Source of the DNA: Pullulanibacillus pueri
Lineage (GTDB): Bacteria; Bacillota; Bacilli; Bacillales; Sporolactobacillaceae
Assembly: GCF_014639255.1 (NCBI RefSeq)
Contig: NZ_BMFV01000003.1
Span: 62,001-126,000 of the forward strand
DNA: 64,000 bases
Reading direction: 5' to 3'
Shown: positions 24,825 through 33,688 of the stretch, in pieces
Layout of the letters: each line of letters starts with the position of its first letter
Position numbering within the stretch: the first letter of the stretch is position 1
The notes under the pieces: generated by a model
Databases searched by the model: none
What the model was told of the DNA's origin: nothing
Seen by the model: only the letters and a program-made list of their open reading frames with translations
Program-made: the position numbers and the translations under genes

Positions 24825-25495
24825 TTCGGACAGAAAAGCGCAGCAAACACGCATGACAGTCTGAAGTTGCCCTAAGTTCGGACAGAAAACCGCTGCGATC
24901 TCGTATGAGAGTCTGAAGATGCCCTAAGTTCGGACAGAAAACCGCTGCTATCTCGTATAAGAGTCTAAAGTTGCCCTAAATTCGGACAGAAAACCGCTGC
25001 TATCTCGTATAAGAGTCTAAAGATGCCCTAAGTTCGGACAGAAGACGGCTGCGATCCCGTATGAGAGTCTGAAGATGCCCTAAGTTCGGACAGAAAACCG
25101 CAGCTATCTCGTATAAGAGTCTAAAGTTGCCCTAAGTTCGGACAGAAGACGGCTGCGATCCCGTATGAGAGTCTGAAGATGCCCTAAGTTCGGACAGAAA
25201 ACCGCAGCTATCTCGTATGAGAGTCTGAAATTGCCCTAAGTTCGGACAGAAAACCGCAGCTATCTCGTATGAGAGTCTGAAATTGCCCTAAGTTTGGACA
25301 GAAAACCGCTGCTATCTCGTATAAGAGTCTAAAGTTGCCCTAAGTTCGGACAGAAAACGGCTGCTATCTCGTATGAGAGTCTGAAGATGCCCTAAGTTCG
25401 GACAGAAAACCGCTGCGATCTCGTATGAGAGTCTGAAGATACCCTAAGTTCGGACACAGAAAAACCCTGCGAACCTAGATGACAGTCCGAACGAT
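24825..25495. repeat. Tandem array B1, thirteen 52-bp hairpin units
   Basis: Units start with TTCGGACAG at 24825, 24877, 24929 and then every 52 bases to 25449, without any length variation. In each unit TTCGGAC faces GAGTCTGAA, forming a stem-loop with G-U pairing. The middle differs between units (CCGCTGCGATCTCGTATGA against CGGCTGCGATCCCGTATGA and others). As 52 is not a multiple of three, the array cannot be a coding repeat. Confidence 0.9.
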
Positions 25496-25566
25496 CTTGT
25501 GGGTCGAGTCTGCAACCGTAAGATGCTCTCAGCCCCTAACAGTGTACGAACAGATCTTTAACAGGA

Positions 25567-25884
25567 TTAATCTTTAAAAACCACAGCGGTCCCATAGGCA
25601 ATCACTTCTGCAGCAGAATTCATGATCTGTGAAGACTGGTAACGCATGCCGATAATCCCATTGGCTCCCATGGATTCGGCCTCCTGAATCATTCGCTGTG
25701 TTGCAATTTCACGTGCTTCGTTCATCATTTCCGAATATCCTTTAATTTCGCCACCAACAAGTGTTTTAAGTCCTGCCCCAATATCGCGTCCAACATGCTT
25801 GGATTGTACGGTACTGCCTTGCACTAAGCCTTTAACGTCGACAATTTCTTTTCCAGGTACATTTTCTGTTGTTGTGATGAACAT
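25567..25884 (-). CDS. YbjQ-family (UPF0145, DUF74) protein
   Basis: This 105-residue protein is of usual length for the YbjQ family, seen in the conserved blocks ENVPGKEIVDVKGLVQGST, ARE-IATQRM, and GANGIIGMRYQSSQI followed by EVIAYGTAVV. Family members form a pentameric beta-barrel-type fold and are sometimes labelled heavy-metal-binding, but no function is established. It is monocistronic with a GGGGGAGGCG ribosome site upstream of its ATG. Its 3' end borders the 52-bp array B1. Confidence 0.85.
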   Translation of the reverse strand: MFITTTENVPGKEIVDVKGLVQGSTVQSKHVGRDIGAGLKTLVGGEIKGYSEMMNEAREIATQRMIQEAESMGANGIIGMRYQSSQIMNSAAEVIAYGTAVVFKD

Positions 25885-26024
25885 AATGGCGCCTCCCCCT
25901 TCATTGCGTTATCTTCAAAGTCCATTATAAAGCATAAATGACTGAGCATACGATTTATTTTGGTATGCCATCTTCACTTTTTAGGAAAATTAGTAACAAA
26001 CCCACAAAGGTGAGGATGTTTGTT

Positions 26025-26834
26025 ATGCCAGAGTTACCCGAGATGGAGAATTATAAAAGATTATTGCATCCAATGCTTAGGAATAAAACGGTAGATGCTG
26101 TTGTTATTAACCGCTCGAAATCTGTTAATGAGCCTGAAAATATTTTTATGAAAAATATAACCGGAAAGGAAATCATAGCGATTGACAGGCGAGCAAAATA
26201 TCTTTTATTTCATTTAGATTCAGGTCACGTGCTGCTTTTACACTTAATGTTGGGTGGGAAACTTTTCTTTGGGAAAGAGGAAGACAGTCCAGACCGAACA
26301 AAACAAATTATTATGACTTTTGGTGAGGATCGCTTGTTTTTTATTGGGTTGCGCTTAGGGTATTTGCATATCTTAACCCCTGCTGATATCGAAGAACAGT
26401 TAGGGCATCTAGGTCCAGAACCACTTGATTCATCCTTCACATTAGACGTTTTTAAAGAAAGTCTGACTCACAAACGAACGAATATAAAAAACGTACTCCT
26501 CGATCAAGATATAATTGCAGGTATCGGCAATCGCTATTCGGATGAAATTTGTTTCGAGGCGAAAATTCTACCTAAAAGGAAAACGATTGATTTAGCGGAG
26601 ACTGAAGTTCAAGCACTTTTTCAAGCGATAAAAATGGTCCTAACAGAGGCTGTTGCAGCCGGGGGCTATATGGATCAGCCTCTATTTAAAGGGGATAACC
26701 AAACAGGACGTTATCTGCCTCATTTTAAAGTCCATGGAAAAGAAGGTGCTATTTGCCCACGCTGCGGAGGAACAATCGAGATGGAAACCATGGCATCAAG
26801 AAAGGTCTATTATTGTCCACAATGTCAGCACTAA
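26025..26834 (+). CDS. Formamidopyrimidine-DNA glycosylase family protein (Fpg/Nei)
   Basis: This 269-residue base-excision repair enzyme starts with MPELPEMENYKR, which requires ATG 26025 because the catalytic residue is Pro after Met removal; the frame is open further upstream. The helix-two-turn-helix appears as NIKNVLLDQDIIAGIGN near residue 168. The C-terminal zinc finger is CPRCGG with CPQC, and the Arg in MASRKVYYCP matches the lesion-binding Arg. The region around the usual HLRM-type Lys (HLMLGGKLFFG) and the short length differ from standard MutM, so it may be a diverged Fpg/Nei paralogue beside a canonical mutM elsewhere. Confidence 0.85.
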   Translation: MPELPEMENYKRLLHPMLRNKTVDAVVINRSKSVNEPENIFMKNITGKEIIAIDRRAKYLLFHLDSGHVLLLHLMLGGKLFFGKEEDSPDRTKQIIMTFGEDRLFFIGLRLGYLHILTPADIEEQLGHLGPEPLDSSFTLDVFKESLTHKRTNIKNVLLDQDIIAGIGNRYSDEICFEAKILPKRKTIDLAETEVQALFQAIKMVLTEAVAAGGYMDQPLFKGDNQTGRYLPHFKVHGKEGAICPRCGGTIEMETMASRKVYYCPQCQH

Positions 26835-26844
26835 TAGAATTGGC

Positions 26845-27035
26845 TCACAAAAGCATGCTGAGCGCGCGCATAAAAAGGAGAGGACAAACAAAAGAGGAAG
26901 CGGCCCGCACTAAAGCCAGCAACACCTCACAAAAGGCGCCCGAAACAAGGTTGGAACTCGCAAAAGCGTGCTGCGCGCACATAAAAAAAAGGTGCCGCCT
27001 AACGAAAGCGGCTTCGCCCGGCACAGGCCACATTA
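26845..27035. repeat. GC-rich intergenic segment with imperfect internal repeats (G1)
   Basis: Two related blocks, AGCATGCTGAGCGCGCGCAT and AGCGTGCTGCGCGCACAT, each followed by an A-run and GG, lie about 110 bases apart. Base composition differs from the flanking genes, and the segment directly precedes element C3. A purine-rich GC segment of similar character occurs at 53.1 kb. The three overlapping open frames here look spurious. Confidence 0.4.
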
Positions 27036-27036
27036 C

Positions 27037-27332
27037 CTCACTAAGAAAAACCGGGCAAAGCATGCCCGCTCCTTATTAAAACACGGAATAAGATTTTAAT
27101 CCCAAAAGGCATCGTCAGCAACTCAGTTGATCGGAACGGAAGGCGCGAGACTCCTTCGGGAACAGCACGTGTCCGAAGATCCATTTTGGAACACAAAGAG
27201 TCTATTCCAAAATTAGCTGAGGCCACTAAGGACGATCGGCTAAAAACGTCACGTCCTGTGACAACGCCGACCCTACCCACATCGTGTGGGCATGAGGAAA
27301 GCGAGCGACCTGGAGTGGCGATCAACACTATA
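27037..27332 (-). repeat. Dispersed element family C, near-complete copy (C3)
   Basis: Read on the minus strand it runs from GATCGCCACTCCAGGTCGC through CATGCCCACACGATGTGGG, a GTCAC/GTGAC hairpin, a TTTTGGAA/TTCCAAAA hairpin and CGCGCCTTCCGTTCCGATC to a tail ending GCCCGGTTTTTCTTA. The tail has a GGGC/GCCC hairpin with a T-tract. This copy shows which blocks are contiguous in an uninterrupted element. Confidence 0.7.
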
Positions 27333-27361
27333 AGCGTTAAACTTATAAATTCTGATACTGT

Positions 27362-27390
27362 AAAAAGACCGAGCCAACGCGGCTCGGTCA
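27362..27390 (-). terminator. Intrinsic terminator of the siderophore ABC operon
   Basis: GACCGAGCC and GGCTCGGTC form a perfect 9-bp stem around AACGC; on the minus strand it is followed by TTTTT, just downstream of the ATPase gene. Confidence 0.85.
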
Positions 27391-27407
27391 CTTTCATCTA
27401 TTATCTA

Positions 27408-28298
27408 TTACGCATGTTCAGTTGCATGTGGATTGGGGATCTGAATATGCTCAATTTCTGCTTCAGGCAGCTGATTGGTGCTTTGATATTCTTCCTGCTG
27501 TTTTTGCTTAAGCAAGTTCCGACCACGACCATAAGGGATACACATTGGGGTTCCGAAAATGGGATCTAAGACAATTTCTGCGTCCATTTGGAAGACGTCT
27601 TTCATTAATTGCGTATCCACAATATCTTCAGGTGCTCCTTGGGCATAGATTTTTTTATCATTAACAGCAACGATATGATCTGCATAGCGACAAGCCAAAT
27701 TAATATCATGGAGCACCATCGCGATGGTGCGTTTTTCCGTCCGGTTGAGTGCAAATAAGAGATCAAGAATATCGACCTGATGGGCCAAATCCAAGTAAGT
27801 TGTAGGTTCATCTAATAATAAAATATCAGTGTCTTGAGCAAGAACCATGGCGATCCAAGCCCTTTGGCGTTGACCGCCAGAAAGTGAATCCACTGGTCGA
27901 TCAGCAAGCTCAACTAAATTGGTGACGTTTAAGGCGTGCTGGACGATGGCTTCATCATCAGCTGACCATTGATTTAACCAATTTTGATAAGGATAACGTC
28001 CTTGACGCACAAGCTGTAGAATGGTTAATCCTTCTGGAGCAATCGGTCCCTGTGGCAGTAAGGCCAGATCTCGTGCCACCTTTTTTGTCGCTGTTTTGGC
28101 GATATCTCTTCCATTTAAAACAATAGAACCATCTGAAGGTTTAATCAATCGGGCAAATGTTGACAACAACGTTGACTTTCCGCAACCATTTTTACCTATA
28201 AAAACGGTCACTTTTCCTTTTGGAATCTGTAGATTAAGGGTCTCTAATATTGGATCATCACCATACCCCACTGTAATGGACTGTGCTTCCAAACCCAT
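27408..28298 (-). CDS. Iron-siderophore ABC transporter ATP-binding protein (FecE/YusV type)
   Basis: This 296-residue ATPase powers ferric-siderophore import. Walker A is GKNGCGKST near residue 36, the signature LSGGQRQRAW near residue 139, and Walker B DILLLDEPTTYLD near residue 158. It is the third gene of a minus-strand unit after two FecCD-type permeases, five bases downstream of the second. The C-terminus carries an extra tail of about 25 residues rich in Gln and Glu with several His. It is most like the Bacillus subtilis YusV subunit shared by several siderophore systems. Confidence 0.9.
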   Translation of the reverse strand: MGLEAQSITVGYGDDPILETLNLQIPKGKVTVFIGKNGCGKSTLLSTFARLIKPSDGSIVLNGRDIAKTATKKVARDLALLPQGPIAPEGLTILQLVRQGRYPYQNWLNQWSADDEAIVQHALNVTNLVELADRPVDSLSGGQRQRAWIAMVLAQDTDILLLDEPTTYLDLAHQVDILDLLFALNRTEKRTIAMVLHDINLACRYADHIVAVNDKKIYAQGAPEDIVDTQLMKDVFQMDAEIVLDPIFGTPMCIPYGRGRNLLKQKQQEEYQSTNQLPEAEIEHIQIPNPHATEHA

Positions 28299-28303
28299 TC
28301 AAT

Positions 28304-29362
28304 TTACCCCCATTTTCTCGTTTTATAAAGCAAGTATATAAAATACGGCGCACCGATAGCGGCAGTAAACACGCCGGCAGGAACCTCTAAAGGAAGGAAG
28401 ACGGTTCGACCAATAAGGTCCGAGAGCATCACGACAAGTCCCCCAAGTAGGCCAGAAACCGGAATCAGGCTTCCGTAACTCGAACCTACAAGTCTTCTCG
28501 CCATATGAGGAGCCATCAATCCAATAAAGCTTATTGTTCCAGCGTAAGCCACTGAGCCGCCAGCTAAGGCAGTACTTATGATTAATAAAAGAACACGATC
28601 TCGACGAAGATTATTGCCGATCCCCACAGCGATCTTTTCACCAAAAGTCTGGGCATTGAGTCTTCGTGATAAGCTTAATGATAATACCAAAAACACGAAA
28701 ATCCAAATAAAAAGGATGAGAACCGAAGTCCAAGAGGCGCCATTAACAGAACCCGTCATCCAAATAGAAGCCTGTGAGGCAAGGTATGAGGGCCCAAGAA
28801 CAAGCATTAGATCTGTGAAGGCTTTTGCGCCAGCCGAAAGGCCAATGCCAATAAGCACAAGTCTAGTCGCTGAAACCCCTCGCTTCGAGAGGAAGTAAAC
28901 CAGTAATCCCATAGCTAATGCGCCAATAAAAGAAAAGATGGGCAACCATTGAATGCTAATGTTCATGGATGTTTCACTGCCAGCGCTAAAAAACGTAAGG
29001 AAGATAACCGTCGTTAATGAAGCTCCTGTTGTCACACCAATGATATCGGGAGATGCTAAAGGATTGCGAACTAAGCCTTGGAGGATAGCACCGGCAACGG
29101 CGAGTCCCATTCCGGCAAGTCCCGCTACTAATATTCTTGGAAAACGGAAGGATTGAACAACGAGATTATTCATTTCCGTAGACTGACCAAAGATGGCTTT
29201 TACAACACTTAACGGTGAGATAAATAAGTCGCCAAGACCAAGACTTAAGACGATCATGACTAAAAAAAGTATGAATAAAATCAGGGTGATACCGAAGGCT
29301 CTTTTATCAATTAAAAAAGAAGCGTTGCGAGCGCGAAGGCTCCAATACTTTTGGTTTTTCAT
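28304..29362 (-). CDS. Iron-siderophore ABC transporter permease (FecCD family, second)
   Basis: This 352-residue membrane protein has about nine to ten spans. FecCD markers include RFPRILVAGLAGMGLAVAGA near residue 75, GLVRNPLASPDIIGV, and GTISFIGLMAPHMARRLVG near residue 270. Its start overlaps the end of the upstream permease gene by four bases. The two permeases would form the channel for the ferric siderophore bound by the lipoprotein at 30587. It is similar in arrangement to B. subtilis YfhA. Confidence 0.9.
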   Translation of the reverse strand: MKNQKYWSLRARNASFLIDKRAFGITLILFILFLVMIVLSLGLGDLFISPLSVVKAIFGQSTEMNNLVVQSFRFPRILVAGLAGMGLAVAGAILQGLVRNPLASPDIIGVTTGASLTTVIFLTFFSAGSETSMNISIQWLPIFSFIGALAMGLLVYFLSKRGVSATRLVLIGIGLSAGAKAFTDLMLVLGPSYLASQASIWMTGSVNGASWTSVLILFIWIFVFLVLSLSLSRRLNAQTFGEKIAVGIGNNLRRDRVLLLIISTALAGGSVAYAGTISFIGLMAPHMARRLVGSSYGSLIPVSGLLGGLVVMLSDLIGRTVFLPLEVPAGVFTAAIGAPYFIYLLYKTRKWG

Positions 29363-30369
29363 GAGCTAAACACCCCTCTTCGGGCAATGAAGATGAAAAA
29401 GGGTGTCCCAACAATGGCGGTCATAATGCCGACCGGAACTTCACCTGAATGCAAAATCAGACGAGAAGATACATCTGCAAGTAATAATAATATGGCGCCT
29501 AGTAAAGCGCAATAGGGAATCAACCAACGATAATCCTGACCGACGAGCCATTTGGTAATATGAGGAATTATAATGCCGATAAACCCGATCGGTCCAGCAA
29601 CAGCCACTGCCCCTCCGGCAAGTAAAATAACCACCAGTCCGGCAAATAGTTTTACGATAAACGTGTTTTGACCTACACCTTTGGCAATGGTTTCTCCTAA
29701 GGCTAGTGTATTCATTTTTGGACTAATGAGAAGTGCGATCACCCATCCTATGCCAAAATAAGGTAAAACGTTTTGGAGAACGGAAAGATCTCGACCTTGA
29801 ATGGAGCCGACGAGCCAATACAAAACACTTTGCAGGGTCGGTTCACTCATAGTCAAAACCCCTTGAGTCAGTGAGGCGAACAGGGCTGCCATTGCGGCAC
29901 CTGCGAGTATTAATTTGACGGGTGAAAGACCATCAGGACCTAAAGAGCCAAGAAAATAAACAATCACTCCAGCAACGGCGGCACCGGCGAAGGCGAGCCA
30001 TGTAAAAGCCGTTAATGATTGAACGCCAAAAAAACCAACAGCAACGACAATAAAAAAACTAGCGCCTGAATTGACTCCCAATATATTGGGGGCCGCTAAA
30101 GGATTGCGTGTCAAGCCTTGCATGATTGCACCGGATATTGCTAAGCTCGCGCCTACTGCGGCCGCGATAAACATTCTCGGAATACGTTCCTCACGAACAA
30201 TAATTTGATTATTGGTTTCTGTGAAATGAAAAAGCGCTGTATAAACAGTATGAAAGTCTATATTTGCATACCCTAGAACAAGACTGAAGAGACCACAGAG
30301 GAGTAAAAGCGCTCCCGTAATCACCAAACCGACAGCTTTAGAAAGTTTAGTTTTTAACACACCGACCAC
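29359..30369 (-). CDS. Iron-siderophore ABC transporter permease (FecCD family, first)
   Basis: This 336-residue permease shows RIPRMFIAAAVGASLAISGA near residue 62, GLTRNPLAAPNILGVNSGA, and GPIGFIGIIIPHITKWLVG near residue 262. It starts at GTG 30369 with a GGGAGG site nine bases upstream and is the first gene of the minus-strand unit. A promoter and a Fur box lie upstream. It corresponds in position to YfiZ of the B. subtilis hydroxamate/citrate-type siderophore system. Confidence 0.9.
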   Translation of the reverse strand: MVGVLKTKLSKAVGLVITGALLLLCGLFSLVLGYANIDFHTVYTALFHFTETNNQIIVREERIPRMFIAAAVGASLAISGAIMQGLTRNPLAAPNILGVNSGASFFIVVAVGFFGVQSLTAFTWLAFAGAAVAGVIVYFLGSLGPDGLSPVKLILAGAAMAALFASLTQGVLTMSEPTLQSVLYWLVGSIQGRDLSVLQNVLPYFGIGWVIALLISPKMNTLALGETIAKGVGQNTFIVKLFAGLVVILLAGGAVAVAGPIGFIGIIIPHITKWLVGQDYRWLIPYCALLGAILLLLADVSSRLILHSGEVPVGIMTAIVGTPFFIFIARRGVFSS

Positions 30370-30452
30370 TATTGTCTTCCTCCCGCATTATCCACCCATA
30401 ATCTGAGAGTTTATTCTCTATTCTATTTGAGACAGTATTTTCTACAATAGTA

Positions 30453-30565
30453 AGTCTATTTTAAATAGAGAAGCCTGTCAATGAAATTGATAATTATTCT
30501 CAATTTGTATTGACAACCCTTTCACTGCACTGTATGCTATTGCATAAAAGTGATAATCATTTTCA
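30453..30565. promoter_or_regulatory. Divergent Fur-regulated promoters for siderophore uptake
   Basis: Plus strand: TTGACA (30510-30515), 17 bases, TATGCT (30533-30538). Minus strand: TTGACA (30481-30476), 17 bases, TAGACT (30458-30453). Fur-box matches are TGATAATTATTCTCA at 30488-30502 and TGATAATCATTTTCA at 30551-30565. The first lies between the two -35 elements and the second covers the transcript start of the binding-protein gene. Confidence 0.88.
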
Positions 30566-30586
30566 ATTGGGGGAGTGGGTCAACAA

Positions 30587-31570
30587 ATGATGAAAAAAAG
30601 ATACCTCATACTTTCAGCTATTATAGTGCTGCTTTTGGTGCTTTCCGGATGTGGGGCTTCAAATAAAGCCTCAAGTGCTTCAGGAGATACCTCGTCTAAT
30701 GAAAAAGGGTCTGCCTCTTCTTATACTGTAAAACATGCGATGGGGACAACCACTATTAAAGGCACTCCAAAACGAGTTGTTGTTTTAACGAACGAAGGCA
30801 CGGAAGCGTTGCTTTCGATGGGAGTCAAACCTGTCGGAGCCGTCCAATCATGGACAGGTGATCCATGGTATGACCATATTAAGGATCAAATGGATGGTGT
30901 AAAGGTTGTTGGGACTGAGAGTGAAATTAACCTTGAAGCCATAGCCAGCTTACATCCAGATTTAATCATAGGGAATAAAATGCGTCAGGAAAAACAGTAC
31001 GATAAGCTAAAAGCGATAGCACCAACGGTATTTTCCGATGAGCTCCGAGGCGATTGGCAAATCAATTTTAAATTGTATGCTAAAGCGCTCAATAAAGAAG
31101 AAAAAGGAAAAGAAGTGCTGGATGCCTTTAATGATAAAGTCAAAAACCTTCATGATAAATTGGGTGACAAAATTAATGCTAAGATCTCTCTTGTAAGATT
31201 TATGGCCGGAGATACAAGGATCTATCATAAAGATACTTTTGCAGGCGTCATTCTTGATGAAATTGGATTGAAGCGTCCTGCCTCACAAGATAAAGATGAC
31301 TTTGCAGCCCAAAATGTCTCTAAAGAAATGATCCCGGATATGGATGGTGATTATTTATTCTATTTCACTTACGAACCGAGCGGGGATAATGGTCAAGCCG
31401 CCAAACTTGAAAATCAGTTTACCAATAATAAGATATGGAAAAATCTTAACGCAGTAAAATCTGGGCATGTCTATAAAGTTGACGACGCCATTTGGAATAC
31501 GGCTGGCGGTGTCATTGCGGCGAATAAGATGGTCGACGAACTTAGTCAATATCTCACCTCAGATAAATAA
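30587..31570 (+). CDS. Iron-siderophore substrate-binding lipoprotein (YfiY type)
   Basis: This 327-residue protein has a lipoprotein signal ending in LVLSGC, then a Ser-rich linker and a class III (BtuF/FepB-like) binding fold: GTPKRVVVLTNEGTEALLSMG near residue 60, INLEAIASLHPDLIIGNK near residue 108. It captures a ferric siderophore, probably of the hydroxamate-citrate type by similarity to YfiY. ATG 30587 is preferred over GTG 30575 because a GGGGGAG ribosome site ends at 30574. It is transcribed divergently from the permeases under a Fur box and has its own terminator. Confidence 0.9.
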   Translation: MMKKRYLILSAIIVLLLVLSGCGASNKASSASGDTSSNEKGSASSYTVKHAMGTTTIKGTPKRVVVLTNEGTEALLSMGVKPVGAVQSWTGDPWYDHIKDQMDGVKVVGTESEINLEAIASLHPDLIIGNKMRQEKQYDKLKAIAPTVFSDELRGDWQINFKLYAKALNKEEKGKEVLDAFNDKVKNLHDKLGDKINAKISLVRFMAGDTRIYHKDTFAGVILDEIGLKRPASQDKDDFAAQNVSKEMIPDMDGDYLFYFTYEPSGDNGQAAKLENQFTNNKIWKNLNAVKSGHVYKVDDAIWNTAGGVIAANKMVDELSQYLTSDK

Positions 31571-31586
31571 TTACACGTTATTCTGC

Positions 31587-31620
31587 AGAAACTTCTATAT
31601 AGATAGAGGTTTCTTTTTTT
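31587..31620 (+). terminator. Intrinsic terminator after the siderophore-binding gene
   Basis: AGAAAC and TCTAT pair with ATAGA and GTTTCT around ATAG, with a seven-base T-tract. Confidence 0.85.
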
Positions 31621-31990
31621 GGCAGAAAAAGGTGTAAGGTTCAAGCCGTTAGAGACAATGATTCCTGCTTCAACGAAAGAACCGTGCATTTTGTACTAAA
31701 AAACCTTTTGAATCTTTTCTTAAGGCTCTAGCGTTATTTAAGCTTGCCTTTTATTAACACTATAGAAAAGTAAAAACTGACGTGGAAAGTAAAAGGGTTA
31801 ATGGAAAAATTTACTTAGGGTGGTAGAGACCAGCGAATTTCGTAACAGACCAAGTGATCCAGTGTGTCTCTCGGCACGATGTCATAAAAATGTTGATTTG
31901 AAGGGGTTTTCATAAGCATTTCATTTATCAGTGGGCTTGAAATTTATGTTAAAATGAATCAGTAATAACTGAGGTGAGGAAGGATAGACG
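31621..31990. other. Intergenic stretch without a recognised gene
   Basis: About 370 AT-rich bases lie between the siderophore terminator and the thioesterase gene. I see no open frame with a ribosome site, no repeat-family copy and no convincing promoter; a GAGGTGAGGAAGG ribosome site at its end serves the thioesterase. Confidence 0.5.
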
Positions 31991-32530
31991 ATGGAAAAGA
32001 AATATTGCAAGGATTCACGCGTTGTCAAAACAAGCCGCGTTTTCCCTACACATACAAATAATCTTGATTCTTTGTTCGGTGGGATGTTGATGAGTTATAT
32101 CGATGATGTGGCATCCATCACTGCAGAACGTCATTCACGACGCGATTGCGTGACGGCCTCAACTGACCATGTTGATTTTCTTAGCCCAATTACCCCTAGA
32201 GATTCAGTGTGTCTAGAGTCCTTTGTTGTGTCCACGGGTAGAACCTCGATGGAAGTTTTTGTAAAGGTCGTTGCGGAGAATTTAAAAACAGGTGACCGTC
32301 GCATTGCAGCGACGTCATTCTTAACCTTTGTTGCTTTAGATGAAAACAATAAACCTGTAGAAGTCCCAGGTGTTATTCCAGAAAGTGATGAAGAGAAAAA
32401 ACTGTTTGAAATGGCTGAACGTCGTGCAGAAGATCGGAAACGTCACCGTCAGTCAAGTAAAGAATTGGCAAAGGCATTAACGACTCATAAACATTGGGAA
32501 GCTTATCTTGATACCCAAATTAATGTTTAA
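31991..32530 (+). CDS. Acyl-CoA thioesterase, YkhA-like hotdog fold
   Basis: This 179-residue cytoplasmic enzyme has the single-hotdog thioesterase pattern of B. subtilis YkhA: THTNNLDSLFGGMLMSYIDD near residue 20, VDFLSPITPRDSV near residue 60 and a final strand AATSFLTFVALDE near residue 105. It would hydrolyse medium- to long-chain acyl-CoA. The C-terminus is a charged helix rich in Arg and Lys. It is monocistronic with a strong ribosome site and a terminator, with no functional link to its neighbours. Confidence 0.88.
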   Translation: MEKKYCKDSRVVKTSRVFPTHTNNLDSLFGGMLMSYIDDVASITAERHSRRDCVTASTDHVDFLSPITPRDSVCLESFVVSTGRTSMEVFVKVVAENLKTGDRRIAATSFLTFVALDENNKPVEVPGVIPESDEEKKLFEMAERRAEDRKRHRQSSKELAKALTTHKHWEAYLDTQINV

Positions 32531-32557
32531 TCAATACCGCTGCTTCAAAACCATTCT

Positions 32558-32590
32558 AAGGATGTTCCTATAAAGGGCATCCTCTTTTTT
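32558..32590 (+). terminator. Intrinsic terminator after the thioesterase gene
   Basis: AGGATG pairs with CATCCT and is followed by CTTTTTT. From here to motP (32880) I see no further feature beyond the motP ribosome site. Confidence 0.75.
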
Positions 32591-32880
32591 ATGATCAAGC
32601 ACGTGTTTTTTATTTGTTTTTACACTAAATAAATGGGGGAAACCTGTCGATAAATTTTATGAGGCTTAAAGTTTGATTTAGCCCCGTGCCTAATCCTTCT
32701 GGGATATACTACAGTATGTTCTTCGAGACTAATGAAGGCTTCCTTATAGAAATCGTAGGGGAATGTCTAAAGTGTCGGCGCATTAATTCTCACCGAGCGT
32801 TTATTTGGTGTCGCAGATACAGGATTTGAGAAATGAACATTAAGGCACTTGTGCTTTTCATATTGGAAGGTGGAAGTTAC

Positions 32881-33669
32881 ATGGATATAACAACACTCCT
32901 GGGTATTATCATCGGTATCGTTTCCCTGATTTTAGGTTTTGTTCTGGAGGGAGGAAAGATAGGGGCCCTCATTCAATTGACAGCGATCATTATTGTTTTT
33001 GGGGGAACGATTGGAGCGGTCATAATAGGGACACCGTTTAAAAAACTTAAAAAAGTGCCTTTTATTATTAAATATGCTTTCGTAGATGGGAAAGCAAGCC
33101 CCAAGGAAACCATAGATCAACTCATTGACCTATCAAATATCTCCCGACGAGAAGGGCTACTAGCATTAGAGGGTGCCTTACATGATTCGGATAATGAATT
33201 CTTGAAAGACGGTATCCAGATGATCATCGACGGTGGCGATGCCGAGATGATTCAGGATATTATTAGTCGTAAAATTGAAAAGCGTGAAGAAAGAATCCTA
33301 TCGATTGCCAAAGTGTTTGAGGCTGCTGGTGGTTTTGCACCGACGATGGGGATTATCGGAACGGTGATGGGACTCGTCCATATTTTAGGACAACTCGATG
33401 ACCCTCAATCCTTAGGTCCATCAATCGCGGTGGCTTTTATTGCCACTTTATATGGTGTGGCAAGTGCCAATATGATCTATCTTCCTTTATATAATAAGGT
33501 GAAAGCCCGTTTGAATGAAGAGATCATGATGATGGAATTACAAGCTGAAGGCCTCTTATCGATACAGTATGGAGAGAATTCGACGATTTTAAAAAGCAAA
33601 CTGATGGCTTTTTTAGATGAGCAGGAATATGAGGAATTGACAGACAAAGATGTAATAGAAAGTGAATGA
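32881..33669 (+). CDS. motP: Flagellar motor stator protein, MotA/MotP type
   Basis: This protein (about 262 residues) is a MotA/ExbB-family stator subunit with four membrane spans and a cytoplasmic loop that contacts FliG. ISRREGLLALEGAL near residue 85, KREERILSIAKVFEAAGGFAPTMGIIGTV and GPSIAVAFIATLYGVASAN are typical. It reads more like the sodium-type MotP than MotA. ATG 32881 has a GGAAGGTGG ribosome site; an upstream ATG at 32833 has none. It is followed by its partner motS after 19 bases. No other flagellar genes lie nearby, as is usual for stator operons in Bacillus. Confidence 0.85.
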   Translation: MDITTLLGIIIGIVSLILGFVLEGGKIGALIQLTAIIIVFGGTIGAVIIGTPFKKLKKVPFIIKYAFVDGKASPKETIDQLIDLSNISRREGLLALEGALHDSDNEFLKDGIQMIIDGGDAEMIQDIISRKIEKREERILSIAKVFEAAGGFAPTMGIIGTVMGLVHILGQLDDPQSLGPSIAVAFIATLYGVASANMIYLPLYNKVKARLNEEIMMMELQAEGLLSIQYGENSTILKSKLMAFLDEQEYEELTDKDVIESE

Positions 33670-33688
33670 TAGGAAGTGAAGAGGGGCC

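Noticed and set aside
24825..25495. CRISPR array
   Set aside because: Units are contiguous 52-bp repeats with internal dyad symmetry and no unique spacers; no cas genes are in the window. The same holds for arrays A1-A3.
26653..27079. Frames overlapping and following the Fpg gene
   Set aside because: They are shadows of the Fpg zinc-finger coding region and of segment G1.
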